Source: Diphasiastrum complanatum (Eukaryota > Streptophyta > Lycopodiopsida > Lycopodiales > Lycopodiaceae). From it: DNA of 55,055 bases. A program made the position numbers and the translations under genes. Location: positions 20,008,773 through 20,063,827 of the forward strand of contig CM055108.1 of assembly GCA_029204225.1 (NCBI GenBank), given 5' to 3'. Below, in pieces: positions 41,136 through 52,414 of this stretch; positions within the stretch are counted from its first letter, which is position 1; the number at the start of each line of letters is the position of its first letter. Under the pieces are notes generated by a model that ran no database searches, was not told the origin of the DNA, and saw nothing but the letters and a program-made list of their open reading frames with translations.

Positions 41136-41450
41136 CTGAGGCAAGAAACTAAAAAACCTTTGTTAGCCCTTATGTTAGCCCAAGATAGGAATTTACTGTG
41201 GCATGTGTTTTGTAAGTCCACAAGTAAATTCAAATAAAGGTTTAGGAAAACCTTATACTTAGCCTTTTACTATTTAAGTTTAATTATTACAAACAACCAT
41301 TTGTAATGGTTCAACTTAGAAAGTCTAAGTTTAAGATTCAATTCCTAAGTTCAAGTTTAATTCTAAGTTTATTGTAAGTGCACTTCATTTGTATAGAGAA
41401 GGAACTTTACAAGTTAATTAGCATTAAGCTTAGACTTAGTCCCATAAGCA

Positions 41451-41953
41451 TGTTAGAGCATAGGCCCACCACTCTTGCCATATATGGAAGTGGATGTGTG
41501 CCTTCAACAACACTTGTATAATAAGCTTACTATAATAGCCACTTTTGTGCTATCTCTTGTGTTGTGTTCCCATTGGTGTAAAGAATACCTTGTGGTAGGT
41601 GCTCGGCCCCACTCAGCTTTCTCCATTGGTTTATGTTTATGGTGAACTGTGCTTATGAGATAATTATCCCACCTTGTTTCTTATTTCCCTTGTGGAGTTA
41701 AATAGGATTGTTTAGACTCTTGGTAGGAAATCACTAGTTTGGGGGCAACCATAGTGATGTTAATCAACCTTTTTCTCATTAGAGACATCTTCTAGTAGGG
41801 AGACTGGCTTAGAAGACACATAGACAACAATAGAACCGTGATTTGAGTGGACTTATCCGTACTTACCCTACACAACACATTTTCGTATCATTCTTATTCT
41901 ATTATATGAGAGATCGCCATGATAGAACATAGAAAGAAAGTAAAAGTACAACA
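41451..41953 (+). mobile_element. Gypsy-type LTR (about 500 bp)
   Basis: The end AAAAGTACAACA is fixed by the primer-binding site that follows. The start TGTTAGAGCATAGGCC is the most likely TG, but has no partner copy in the window. No coding sequence of the element is recognisable downstream before the (GA)n tract. Confidence 0.45.
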
Positions 41954-41970
41954 TTGGCGCTGTTGCCGCT
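41954..41970 (+). promoter_or_regulatory. Gypsy primer-binding site
   Basis: TTGGCGCTGTTGCCGCT resembles the TTGGCGCCGTTGCCGGGG type used by several plant gypsy lineages, with one change in the first ten bases. Confidence 0.55.
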
Positions 41971-42450
41971 CATATCATTCACTCTATTGCTTATTTTTCT
42001 TTTCCTTTCCATTAATTCTAATGCTCATTTCCTTTTTGCATTCATCTTTTTCTAGTTCTTTATTGTACCCTCTTCTACTCCAACTACCGTACTACATCAT
42101 TTTGGATAGGGAGAAAAACCAAGACACTTGGTTTAAGTTTTTTAAGTGTTTTTAAGCATCTTTTAAGTTTTGTTTTCAATTTTTCACTTCAAACATCACC
42201 AACAGACCTCGCCCACTTGCAACATTGTAGGGTCTTCGATCCGGTGTTGTAATCGCCCTCCCGCCTGTCAACAAGGGTTTGTTCATTGGATAGGCACCTA
42301 ACTATGCATAGATGCTACTTTTAATCAGTTGTCTACTTTTTATCTAACTCTACCTCCACTAACACTACTCACACTAACTCTACTCCCCTAACTAACTTCA
42401 TCGTGATTGTTGGTGAAGGGGAATAATAGAATAGAAGAGAAAGAAGGAGA

Positions 42451-42458
<8 letters not shown>

Positions 42459-42532
<74 letters not shown>
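42459..42532 (+). repeat. (AG)37 microsatellite
   Basis: 74 bp of uninterrupted AG, preceded by imperfect purine sequence from about 42427. The frame through it (42407-42607) is a shadow. Confidence 0.98.
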
Positions 42533-42534
<2 letters not shown>

Positions 42535-43256
42535 GAGGGGGAGATTAGCTCAAAAGCTCAAGATGCATGCTAATGGAAAAACCATAACTATTAAAACAAG
42601 AACATAGAAATGGAACCAATTATAAACACACAACAAAAAGCATTAGCATGAGTGCTTAGCAAATGAGGATGCTCTCCAAATTGGTAGAGTTTCTTCCTTC
42701 TCATTAAGCATCCAAATGAGTACAAATGGTGCCTTTCTATAAAATGGGGAAGGCCCTTGCTCCAAAGTCCTATTGGCTAATATGTACATTGATCCCTTCT
42801 ATTCATCTTGGAATCAACTTGATCCAAGGGTCCACAAAAAGTACATTGATTGCGAGTTCTTAAAGTCTGCAAAACAACTTGGAAAGACCAATGACGAGAA
42901 AGATAAATATTAATCAGATTTGTCATTCATTTTAATACTTTTTGTTTTGAAAAAATTTATGTTGCAGTCTTTTTTAACACCATTATGGTATGATCTGTAT
43001 TTTATTAAATAAGTGAATCATTGTATTTTCACTGGATGCTACAAAAGCTCTTCAACTGCACAAAGATCAACAAACAGTTGAAAGACAAAAGTTGGCCAAG
43101 CATCGAAAGAAATTTTTGGAATGTCCACAAAATATCTGGAACTTGTTATTGATGGCATGGATCAGAAGAAAACAATGTTGCCTCATTTTGTCAGAGTGTC
43201 TAAAAATTTGAACGAGGTAGATTTTATTCAGGTTCATCTCATTGGAGCACTTGTGT

Positions 43257-43400
43257 AGGCTGGGATCCTTTTATAGAGGCAACTATATGCCAATTTTTTC
43301 CTAGTAATCGGGTTTTACATGCCGATTTTTTACAATTTTGAAAAAAAAAGCCCCATACTAGTTCGATTTTCCGTGTGGAAATATCGGCTAACATGGCGAT
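43257..43400 (+). repeat. Dispersed repeat, copy 1
   Basis: This segment (GGGATCCTTTTATAGAGGCA through CGGGTTTTACATGCCGAT to GATTTTCCGTGTGGAAATAT and CGGCTAACA) reappears in inverse orientation at 54885-55003. Blocks are in the same order with small length changes around the A-run. No coding capacity. Confidence 0.8.
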
Positions 43401-43979
43401 GTCCATTGGGTAGTATAATTCCCATATGGCGGCGGACCCAGAATCTCTGGTTCAGAAAATGCTCTCCTTTTGCTGGTACATCATAAATGTCATGGTCACA
43501 GCTTCGAGTTCAGCACCCTTGGTGGGTGATGATAAGCTCGTTCGTTGTAATTTAGCTTCCAGTAGATCTTTGATCTTCGTTCAATTTGGTACCTTCATTC
43601 ATGCAACACAACACCCTGTGATCTAATTTGGGAAATATGCACCCACTCCCCCAGAAGATTATGCCCTTTTAGAACCCTTTTTGGCATGCAAAATGCATCT
43701 CTCAAAAAAATATGACATTATGGATGCATATGGTAGTATTGTGCCTATTGGAAGTGTGTTGTGTCTATGTAATGAGGCTTTAGTGCCTTAACTCTAAAAA
43801 CTGTCTATACTGGAAAAAAAAAATTTCTCTCTTTTTTGCTCTTTTTTTTTTTCTTATGAAGGATGGTGTCAAGCTAGTGATGGGGGAGAATCTTTTTGGC
43901 TTTTTGATGTCAGTGAGTGGTACCGATTCAAATGTATACATTCGTTGCGGATCATCCATCTTTTCTAGGATGATTACAG

Positions 43980-44940
43980 CTCTCCCAACTCTCTATTCAA
44001 ATTGATCCCATTCACCTCAAACTCCACAAGCATAAGTGTATCTTCCTATCTGATTCGATTATATGTACAAAGCATAAATATCTTTCAGCAATTGTTCGCT
44101 CTTCAAAGGAGTAGTGATGTTTCAAGTTTGTTATCTCAACGCATGTAAAACTACCATGTGGATACTTTTGCTTGTCTTTATCTGTCATTCTCCTGAATTT
44201 TTCATTTGCTTGCTTAACCATGTCTTATCCATTGGGTAATGGAGTCACTCCCCACCCACTGCACTGTTTCTATTTCTAATTTTTCTCTCTCAACCCCCCC
44301 CCAATTTTATGCTCCTATACAATCATTCATGCCCATAGAAGTATTTAGCAAATGCCCAATGCAACTCAGAATTATGTAGAGATGCAATGAAAATGTATGC
44401 ATGGAAAACTGAGACTTGTAGCAAATGCTCTTCACATTGTGTCTAGTATGTGATGCATAATAGTAAGGTGGGTGTTTATAGTGCATTCCTGCACATTTAT
44501 GTTTGTCTGTTCTTCAATTTCCTAGTGTAATTGGGGTCAATTTCAGGCACATCTACAAGGGCTGGGTCGGCACCTTCCAAGAACTTGAAATAGAACATTT
44601 CATTTAGGGTTTTGCATTCCTTGGAGGACTTATCACATATCCGTAAGTATAGTACTAGGTCAGTCCCTGGTTCCATTGGCTCATTGGGGTTGTATCACCA
44701 TTTAGCAAGGTGAATTTTGGTGGGTTTTGACTTAGGACCCCAAGGTTGTACTAACCATCTTTGTAGGTAGTAGGCACAATGACCGGCCAATCTAATGATG
44801 TCATTTTTGTGGTGCGCGGCAAGAACCGAGAATCTACATAAACTTTCACATTAGTCCTTGTAGTTTTCAAAGTTACGTGGGATGAGTGACCATCTGAATC
44901 TAAGCTGAGAACTAGTGGATGGCCGCAGCTCAAAGACCTA
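43980..44940 (-). pseudogene. Degenerate coding remnant of unknown family
   Basis: On the minus strand, frames carry protein-like text: CGHPLVLSLDSDGHSSHVTL and FLPRTTKMTSLDWPVIVPTT (44935-44755). Then, in another frame, NPNEPMEPGTDLVLYLRICD and MFYFKFLEGADPALVDVPEI (about 44690-44530), and later QANEKFRRMTDKDKQKYPHG and TNLKHHYSFEERTIAERYLC (44215-44060). Stops and frame changes separate them. No known domain is recognised. A retroelement gag or a transposon-encoded protein would fit. The three pieces may not be one gene. Confidence 0.3.
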
Positions 44941-45837
44941 ATTGTCTAGTAGAAATTCCATGGGAGGCAAATACAAACAATAAGCATCAAAAAATTTGTA
45001 GAGCAGGTTGTCTGACAAAATCCCCTTTCGGTGCACTAGATATGCAAGTAGAGGTTCACGGACACTCTACGGTCTGACTAGTCTCTTTGTCGTCTCTTGT
45101 CTCTGATACTCATGCAACTACCTGGCTACCATAGCTATGGTAGTTTCAGTTGTAGCTAGTTCCACTTTGGTGTTGGCTATGATTTTTTTCTTGTCTTTTG
45201 TGTGAAAATTGTCAACATTTCCTAGCTAGTTTGAAGCCTAAATTGGCAATTTTTGTACATCTAACCTTTTGCATGTGTGAGAGAGGCCTAGATACTTTTG
45301 TTTTAGTGTATATTTCATATTGAAGAAGTCCCAAACTTCAAGACCTTCGAAATGACACCAAAATCATGTTATTTGGACATATAGGCCAAAATTGGCTATT
45401 TTAGGCTATTGGTGTCCTAAATTTGAGTCCTAAGTTCTAGAGAGAGGAGAGAGAGTCATCTCTCTCACCTATATTAGGCTGAAATTCGTGGAGAACAGGT
45501 TGGAGAAACTTATTGTATTGTTGAGAGAGATCAATAGATCATTGTCACAGTTTCTTCCTCCATTGAGAGCATTGCTTTGTGTATTGTCTTCAAGCTTTTG
45601 TGTATGATCTTAAGAGGTTTCCAAAAGTGGTAGGCTGCTATTGTAGGGCTAGTATGCTGTTGTTTTTTGCTGCCATCAATACCTTTTATTAGCTTCTTTT
45701 GTCTCTTGAATTTTTCGTCAAGTTCATGTGTATCAAAGGTAGCATTAGGATGCTTTTACCTTTTGTAGCTTGTTGTGCAAAGATCTTAGCCAAGTATTTT
45801 GGAAGTTTGGATCCATTCAAGATCCACTTTTTCACAT

Positions 45838-45849
45838 AATATCAGAGCC
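45838..45849 (+). promoter_or_regulatory. Degenerate copia primer-binding site
   Basis: TAATATCAGAGCC differs from TGGTATCAGAGCC at two positions. Preceding sequence (about 45100-45837) has LTR-like texture but no confirmed start, and no gag is found downstream. Confidence 0.4.
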
Positions 45850-46132
45850 AGTTGGCTGCTATTTCTAGTAAGGTGTCCATTTATGGTGATATTTGGATGT
45901 TTGATCAAGTTCTAGCATGATTATGCATTGCACTATTGATCAAATCTTACTAACCTTTGTTTTGTGAGTTGAACTTGTGGATCAAAAGCATACTAAAGGT
46001 ATATTGAGGATCAGAGGCTGAGAAGAATCTATTTTGGATCAGATCATAACACCTAATCATTTGTTGAATGTGAGGCTTGTGCATATTCATTACTAACAAT
46101 GTTTTGTTCAATCTATTGTTGGCAATCTCTAC

Positions 46133-46216
46133 TTTTGTGGATGAACACTCTCCTTTTGTGGATGAACACTCTCCTTAAGTGGATGAACCTTCTCCTTAAG
46201 TGGATGACAAATACTC
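46133..46216 (+). repeat. 21-bp minisatellite, four copies
   Basis: TTTTGTGGATGAACACTCTCC occurs twice exactly (46133, 46154), then twice with changes (46175, 46196; TTAAGTGGATGA). Period exactly 21 bp; related GGATGAA words follow to 46270. The minus-strand frame over it repeats a 7-residue word and is probably a shadow. Confidence 0.9.
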
Positions 46217-47329
46217 TTTGATTGATCCTGTATTTCTCCAAATGGCTGAGCAAAGCTCCCACTTGGATGAAAGATCCCCTTTTGGGTGAACAGATTGTCA
46301 GCAATCTTTTACATAAATTTTGGTGTACTTTGTTGAGCATGTAAGTAACTCTCCTTATGTAATTTGATTGGAGAATTTGCTAGAAGGTTTTAACCATTAT
46401 GAAAATGTGTTTTCAGTGTCTTAACAGGTTGAGGAACATTCTCATGTGAAGTGATCTTAGATCTACATCTAAACACCAAGATTTGACAAGCTAGTGAAGC
46501 TAGTCTTGTGATTCAGTAAGTGTGCTCTTTCATTCACCTCTAAAGCTTGTATTTATCATTTGCTAGAGTTTATAAACTTTTAGAAGTGTGGTGTACATGT
46601 GGTTTTATAGGTTGAATCAATATCTTAGTGTGTTGATCATATGTTGATCAATTTTGTTCAATTCTAGGTATTCTTGGCAGCCTAGTCTTTTGTATTTTCC
46701 AGAAGATGGATAGATGAATGAAATGTGTTCTGGAGATGCGCTATGGAGGACTCTTGTGTAGTAGCTATTTCTCATGCAAAAATCAATCACACAAAATAGG
46801 TGAAGAGAAACAAAGAAATAAATGAGACTTACTCTGACAGGCCCTTGTCAAAACAAGGCGGGGTTGGTAACACTAAAATCTACCATTGTTGATAGCAGAT
46901 GTTGTAAGATAGATCTTGAAATACACACGAGGAGAAGGTACTATTCCCATTAGTATCCTTCGGATCATGAGATTCATTAATGAACCTCTGTTTAGATTTC
47001 ATATTTCTCAGAGTGGTGTCGTGATATGCAGAGTGGTCTCAAAAAGTAGATATCGTCATATAGAACTGAGGTTGCAGGAGAGGGGAGAAAATGTCAATTC
47101 CCTAGAGAGGGTGCTCTTGTCTGGGAATAGTAGCAAATGACGGAATATTGGTTTCCTTGACATCTTGCAATAACTCATTTCATATGGCATCTATGTGTGA
47201 TTATTGATCTGGTAAATGGCATGGCAATGTAGAAGTTCACAAGTAACTTCTTGATTGAGCAACAAGTTGAACTATTTTTTGCTATGGTGCTCATGGGGTG
47301 TTGTTGTGAGGACCCTATTGGGAGTCATA

Positions 47330-47590
47330 ACTAACGTGTCAGGCAGGTAGAATCTTGTTGGATTGTATTGGACAGTCTTTGAAACTGTGTTTTCTGACAC
47401 AATCGGGACATTCAGCATGGTACCTGGTCTTGACTGGACAATCAACCATGAAGTGGCCGGTATCACCATAGACGAAACATCTGGTGATTACTTTCTGTCC
47501 ATCTGACAACTCTTGTTGCCAGGAATCCAACATGCAGCAGACAGGGCTAACATGCAAGAATGCAATTCCATGCATCTCTCACTTGAACAG
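47330..47590 (-). pseudogene. Retroelement zinc-knuckle remnant
   Basis: The minus strand reads CFVYGDTGHFMVDC followed by CPDCVRKHSFKDC (about 47490-47375). The first is a CCHC box with its second Cys replaced by Tyr; the second has an X3 spacing before His. Two knuckles in tandem occur in gag or LINE ORF1 proteins. The surrounding frame (47339-47575) shows no other domain. Direction matches the minus-strand LTR and primer-binding site at 53.2 kb, which may belong to the same element. Confidence 0.5.
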
Positions 47591-47742
47591 CCAGTTGCCA
47601 TTGCTGGAATCTTCGTGGGATCAAGACTCATCTTCAATCTCCTTCCACAAGGTTTCTTATAAATTGTTGTCAATGCTCCTTCTCTTTCACAGGTACCCTC
47701 ACTACCTTCTGATCTGAGATTAATCTAACGCTGCCTGCATTT

Positions 47743-48377
47743 TTATCTCAAGTACACCCCCTCGTATCTTACTGGCACATATTGGTTTGGCCCCTCCTTA
47801 GTTCGCCTCCTGACACCTATCCCAGGTGCCACCCTGTTGCTGCCCGTCCTGTTTGCCCGCCCTGCCCAGGCCTCCTCCCTAAATTCTTGCCACATGGCGT
47901 TAAATCCTTTATCCCATAAGCATTTCAGAGAATAATATTCCCTTGCATATTTAGTGGAATTGCCCATTTTTTTCCATGCATGCGTGTGAGCCTGGGCCTG
48001 CGTGCTATGACCTGGTTCCGTCGTCGGTGCCCTGGTCTCGGCGCCCACCTGGTGTCAGCACCAGTGGTCCCGGGGCACCGGCATGCGCCAATGGTCCCGG
48101 CCCCACTTGGCGCTTGTGCCCCAGTGGTCCCCCCAGTGCCCTTGCCTGGCGCCATTGGCCTCGGAATGCCGATGCCCCACCCTAGGGCAGCCCTTGAGGC
48201 GCCGACAACTCGTTCTGGCTCCCTGGTGCTGGGCCTGGTGAGTTCCGTGCCCTGGTGCAGGGGATTTCTTGTCCCCTGCTTAGACTCCACATCGCAATAG
48301 CTGATTGATATGGGACCAAAGCTGTCCCCTTGCCAATATTTGCCAATAAGCGACTTCAGGTACACCCTACGCTCCAA
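47743..48377 (-). other. GC-rich open region, unidentified
   Basis: About 47800-48290 is visibly G+C-rich against an AT-rich window, with many TGGTGCC/GGCGCC words. Frames are open on both strands, as is common in GC-rich sequence. The minus frames (47743-48048 and 47925-48377) include YYSLKCLWDKGFNAMWQEFR, which looks more protein-like than the Gly/Pro/Arg-rich rest. No domain is recognised. Confidence 0.3.
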
Positions 48378-48421
48378 TTCATAATCGCTTGACCCCGTTC
48401 ATATGCTCTCATTGATAAAGG

Positions 48422-48697
48422 ACTTAGAATTTGCTTTGCACAGGAACACAGATCATGCTACACAATAACACAGACAAAAAATCACTCTCCTCAGCAAGCT
48501 CACATAGCAACTGTATTTCTCAAAATGAAATTACACTATACATATAGTTGTTCACTCAGGCAACCCATGCATGACCCAGGTTGCCGTTGGCGGGACGCGT
48601 GTCCCGTCGACTTGCCTCATGGCGAGGCCAACTAATCCTTATCCACTAATAGGACCCACAGTACAGTAACATAGTGATTCTAACTTTAATTCTAACT
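48422..48697 (-). repeat. 3' LTR, 276 bp
   Basis: Direct repeat of 52134-52409. Minus-strand ends are AGTTAGAATTA and AAATTCTAAGT, which are an imperfect inverted pair but not the usual TG..CA. Directly upstream on the minus strand is the purine-rich AACGGAGAG (48698-48706). Confidence 0.92.
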
Positions 48698-48759
48698 CTC
48701 TCCGTTAAAGTATACAATCATATACTTAGCTTTAAAGTCAACAAACTTTAAGTACAGAA

Positions 48760-49800
48760 AGTTTTGATCTAAACTTATCAAACTTTTCTCCAGTAAGTGG
48801 CTTAGTGAAAATATCAACTAGTTGTTCTTCCGTGCTACAATGAACAACATGAATTTCACGACTTAGCAGCCTCTCACATATGAAGTGATATTGAATCTCA
48901 ATGTGTTTAGTTCTTGCATGGAACACTGGATTCTTTGCTAGCTGGATGACACTCTGACTGTCGCTATGTAAAGTCGTGGGATTTTTCTGTTTCATGCCAA
49001 TTTCTTCCAAGATTTGTCTCAACCATATAGCTTCTTGTGCAGCACTACACATTGCCTTATACTCTGCTTCTGTGGTGGAAAGGGCAATTGTACTTTGCTT
49101 CTTACTAGACCAGGAAAAGCAATTACCACAAAACTAGAATATATATCCTATGGTGGATCTACGATCATCATAGTCACCTCCCCAGTCCGCATCCACATAG
49201 CCACACAACTCAGGTAAACTATCATGCTTCTTGTAAATCAAGCCATACTCTGAAATGCCTTTCACATAACGCAAAATGCGTTTAGCTTCTTTCCAATGTG
49301 TTTCCATAGGTGCTGCCATAAACTGACTTACAATGCCAACAACATAGCATATATCTGGTCTAGTTGTTGTAAGGTAAATCAAGCTCCCTACTAACTGTCT
49401 ATATAGCGTAGCATCAAATGACTGTGATTTATCAAGCTTAGAAAGCTTTTTACCTGGTTCAATAGGAGTGTTTACTGGTTTGCAATCCTGCAACCTAAAC
49501 CTGTGTAGCAACTCTTTGACATACTTCACCTGTGTTAAACCCACTTCATGTCCTTTTTGCCACACTTCTACTCCAAGGCAGTAATGCACCAGGCTGAGAT
49601 CCGTCATCTCAAATTGTTCCATGAGGTCTTTCTTGATCATGTCTATCATCTCTTGATCATTTCCCGTAATAATCAAGTCATCAACATAAAGAGCAATCAA
49701 AGCAACCATACCATCAAAGCATAAGACATATAGATTTGGATCAGAATGTGTTCTCACCATCCCCTTTGAACAAAAGTAGGCATCAATCCTACTATATCAT
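48760..49800 (-). pseudogene. Copia RT C-terminal half and RNase H
   Basis: Minus strand: VRTHSDPNLYVLCFDG, catalytic box ALYVDDLIITG (about 49690), VHYCLGVEVWQKG, YRQLVGSLIYLTTTRPDICY, then RNase H CGYVDADWGGDYDDRRSTIG, a stop near 49135, SKKQSTIALSTTEAEY (about 49075), LHSDSQSVIQLAKN and LVDIFTKPLTGEKFD, to a stop near 48745. All RNase H acids are present. Apart from that stop and one in-frame break near 49770 the sequence is intact, so the coding decay is light. Confidence 0.93.
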
Positions 49801-51760
49801 GCACGTGGTGCTTGTTTAAGACCATAAAGCACTTTCTTCAAGCGACATACTTTATTTTACTGTCCTTTCGTTACAAAGCCTTCAGGTTAATCCATGAACA
49901 CTTCTTCTTCTAACTCACCATTTAGAAAAGCAGATTTCACATCCAGCTGATGCAAAGGCCAACCAAAATGTGAAGCTAAAGCAATAAGTAGACGTAGAGT
50001 ATTCCACTTACACACCGGCGCAAAGGTCTCCTCATAGTCAATGCCTTTATTTTGTGCGTACCCTTTGATTACCAATCTTGCTTTGTGCTTTGCTATTCCT
50101 CCATCTGCATGGTACTTAGTTCTGTATACCCGTTTGCAACCAATGGGTTTCTTGCCAACTGGTGGTTCTACTAAGTCCCATGTGCTATGCTTAGCAATTG
50201 ACTCCATCTCCTCTCCCATGGCCTTGATCCAAATATCATCATCCTTCGCTTCACTATAAGTCGAAGGTTCTTTGCTTTGAATAATGCTAGATAAGAGAGC
50301 ATAATTTGCTTCATACCTTTTAGGTAGTATCTTCTCTCTTGTTGATCTTCGTAGCTCTCCTTGGTTAGATGATCCTGGAAAGTCATCTATATCGCGGCTC
50401 TCCATCAATCTCTCAAACCACTTAGGGAGCTTTCTGTCAGGTGATCGGCTTCCTGGTGAAAATGTATCCCATGGTACATCCTTCTCCTTGCGTTTGTCAC
50501 CTGCAATTTGAATCCTTCTTGCAACAAAAGGTTTGTCCCTACCTCTCCAACCTGTTTCTTGAGGTTGAGTAGTAGTATCTTGAGATGTATCCTCATGTTC
50601 ATCACTCGGAAGGTCAATGAATGGATCATCATCAGGTGGTATCCTCACTATACCATTTTTCCTACTGGATGTGTCTATCTTCTCAGCATATTCATCTTCA
50701 TACATCTTGGATTCATCAAAGATAACATCTCGACTTACATGGATTTTGTTTTCGACTAGATCAAAACATCTATAGCCCTTCACGCGATCATCATATCCTA
50801 GGAATATGCACTTGATAGCTTTTACATCAAGTTTACGTCTCTCTTCCTTAGGAATATGTACAAAGGCCTTACATCCAAAGATTCGCAAGTGGTTCACCTT
50901 TGGCTTCTTCTTCGTGAATGCTTCCTCAGGTGTTATCTTTGGTATGGCAATAATAGGACTTCTATTTTGAAGATAGATTGCCATGCTACATGCTTCTGAC
51001 CAAAAATCTTTTGGTAGTTTCATCTCAGCTAGCATAGATCTGGCACTTTCCATAATCATACGATTTTTGTGCTGAGCTACACCATTGAGAGCAGGAGTAT
51101 GAGCTTGCGTAAATTGTCTTTTAATCCCACATTGATCACAAAGATCATTGAAGTCATTAGACTTATACTCACCTCCACTATCTGATCTTAGGACTTTGAT
51201 CTTATCACCTGTTTGATTTTCGACCAAGTTTTTGAAGTTCTCAAAAGCATCTGATTTCTTCTTCAAGAAGTAGATCTACGTCTTACGTGACATATCATCA
51301 ATAAAGGTCATGAAATAGAAGGCTTTTCCTAAGGACATGGTCCTCATAGGCCCGCATAAATCTGTGTGGATTAAATCCAGGATGTTCTTTGCTCTTGCAA
51401 CACCTCTTTTATTGAACTTCTCTCGATGCTGCTTCCCATATATACAAGATTCGCATATCGATTTCAAGTGATCTTCTATGGTAGGCAGTCTTGTTACCAT
51501 CTCCAATTTTCTCATCAAGCTGAGGACTCCCAAGTTCAAGTGACCAAGCCTCTCGTGCCACAACTCAGTTTGCGAAGGAACGGATGATACAAGTCCATGT
51601 TGCCCCTTGATTGTAGCATTCAACCTATACAATTTTGTATTGGGCTCTCTTACTCCATTCGCAATAACTTTGAACTTTTGGTTCGCATCCTTCACAAAGC
51701 AACGATCATGGGCGAATTCTACTTTCAACTTTTGATCAGTAATGACTCCAACAGAAAGTA
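49801..51760 (-). pseudogene. Copia integrase and RT N-terminal half
   Basis: Minus strand: MKVEFAHDRCFVKDAN, pre-integrase LWHERLGHLNLGVLS with CESCIYGKQHREKF, integrase IHTDLCGPMRTMS and FMTFIDDMSRKT, one stop (51270), then KKKSDAFENFKNLVENQTGD, IKVLRSDSGGEYKS, QFTQAHTPALNGVAQHKNR, KVNHLRIFGCKAFVHIPKEE. RT begins with WIKAMGEEMESIAKHSTWDL, AHKARLVIKGYAQNKG-like text and HQLDVKSAFLNGELEEEVFM, where a stop falls at 49887. The integrase D, D and the E region in ALNGVAQ are visible; note Gln where the catalytic Glu of GVAE is expected. The 459-codon frame is among the longest in the window. Confidence 0.93.
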
Positions 51761-52120
51761 GATTTTACTTCAAACCTGGTACGTAAAGTACCTCCCTCAT
51801 CATCATGCTTTTGCCATCAGGCAGTTGGATTGAAACAGCGAAGAAATCACCAATTATGTATAAAAATCGTAACCCCAAGTCCGGTTTCAATTTTCAGCTG
51901 GCTTTGAAATTGTCAATTTTTCACCAGATTTTTTCCTGTCTGATGCTATGCACAGGCTAATAATCCCTCTGCTGAGCTTAGCAAGCCTCTATAAACTAGA
52001 AACCGTGCACCAGTGCTTCTCTTTCCGTCTTCAACCCGCCGTAAGACCCCAAACTCTCAGAAGACAGTTCTCTCGAAGCTCTCTTCAACGGCGACACTGT
52101 ACTGTGTACACTCCCTGTAC
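51761..52120 (-). other. Leader joined to protease C-terminal end
   Basis: The minus strand passes from non-coding leader (52120 to about 51850) directly into FAVSIQLPDGKSMMMREVLY, the strand after the protease active site, with a stop after YVPGLK near 51768. Gag, the zinc knuckle and the DSG motif are absent. That implies a deletion of at least 1 kb inside the element near 51840-51850. Confidence 0.7.
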
Positions 52121-52133
52121 GGCTCTGATACCA
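52121..52133 (-). promoter_or_regulatory. Primer-binding site (initiator-Met tRNA type)
   Basis: GGCTCTGATACCA on the plus strand is TGGTATCAGAGCC on the minus strand, adjoining the 5' LTR with no gap. Confidence 0.93.
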
Positions 52134-52409
52134 ACTTAGAATTTGCTTTGCACACGAACACAGATCATGCTACACGGTAACACAGACAGAAAATCACTCT
52201 CCTCAGCAAGCTCACATAGCAATTGTATTTCTCAAAATGAAATTACACTGTACATATAGTTGTTCACTCAGGCAACCCATGCATGACCCAGGTTGCCATT
52301 GGTGGGACGCGTGTCCCGTCGACTTGCCTCGTGGCGAGGCCAACTGATCCTTATCCACTGATAGGACCCACAGTACGGTAACACAGTGATTCTAGCTTTA
52401 ATTCTAACT
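52134..52409 (-). repeat. 5' LTR, 276 bp
   Basis: Partner of 48422-48697; same length. Differences are almost all transitions. Followed by the target duplication AAAGG at 52410-52414. Confidence 0.92.
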
Positions 52410-52414
52410 AAAGG

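Larger units (their letters stand above)
48422..52409 (-). mobile_element. Copia element with target duplication, gag deleted
   Basis: A complete insertion of 3,988 bp: 276-bp LTRs at both ends, primer-binding site next to the 5' LTR, polypurine tract next to the 3' LTR, and the same 5 bp (AAAGG) at 48417-48421 and 52410-52414. It contains integrase, RT and RNase H but no gag and no protease active site. LTR copies differ at about 14 of 276 positions by my count, so it is the youngest recognisable insertion here. It could only move with proteins supplied by a relative. Confidence 0.93.

Noticed and set aside
42407-42607. Frame containing a run of Arg-Glu
   Set aside because: Produced by the (AG)37 microsatellite.
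47976-48300. Plus-strand Pro/Ala-rich frames as a gene
   Set aside because: Open frames on several strands are expected in GC-rich sequence; no motif or start signal supports them.
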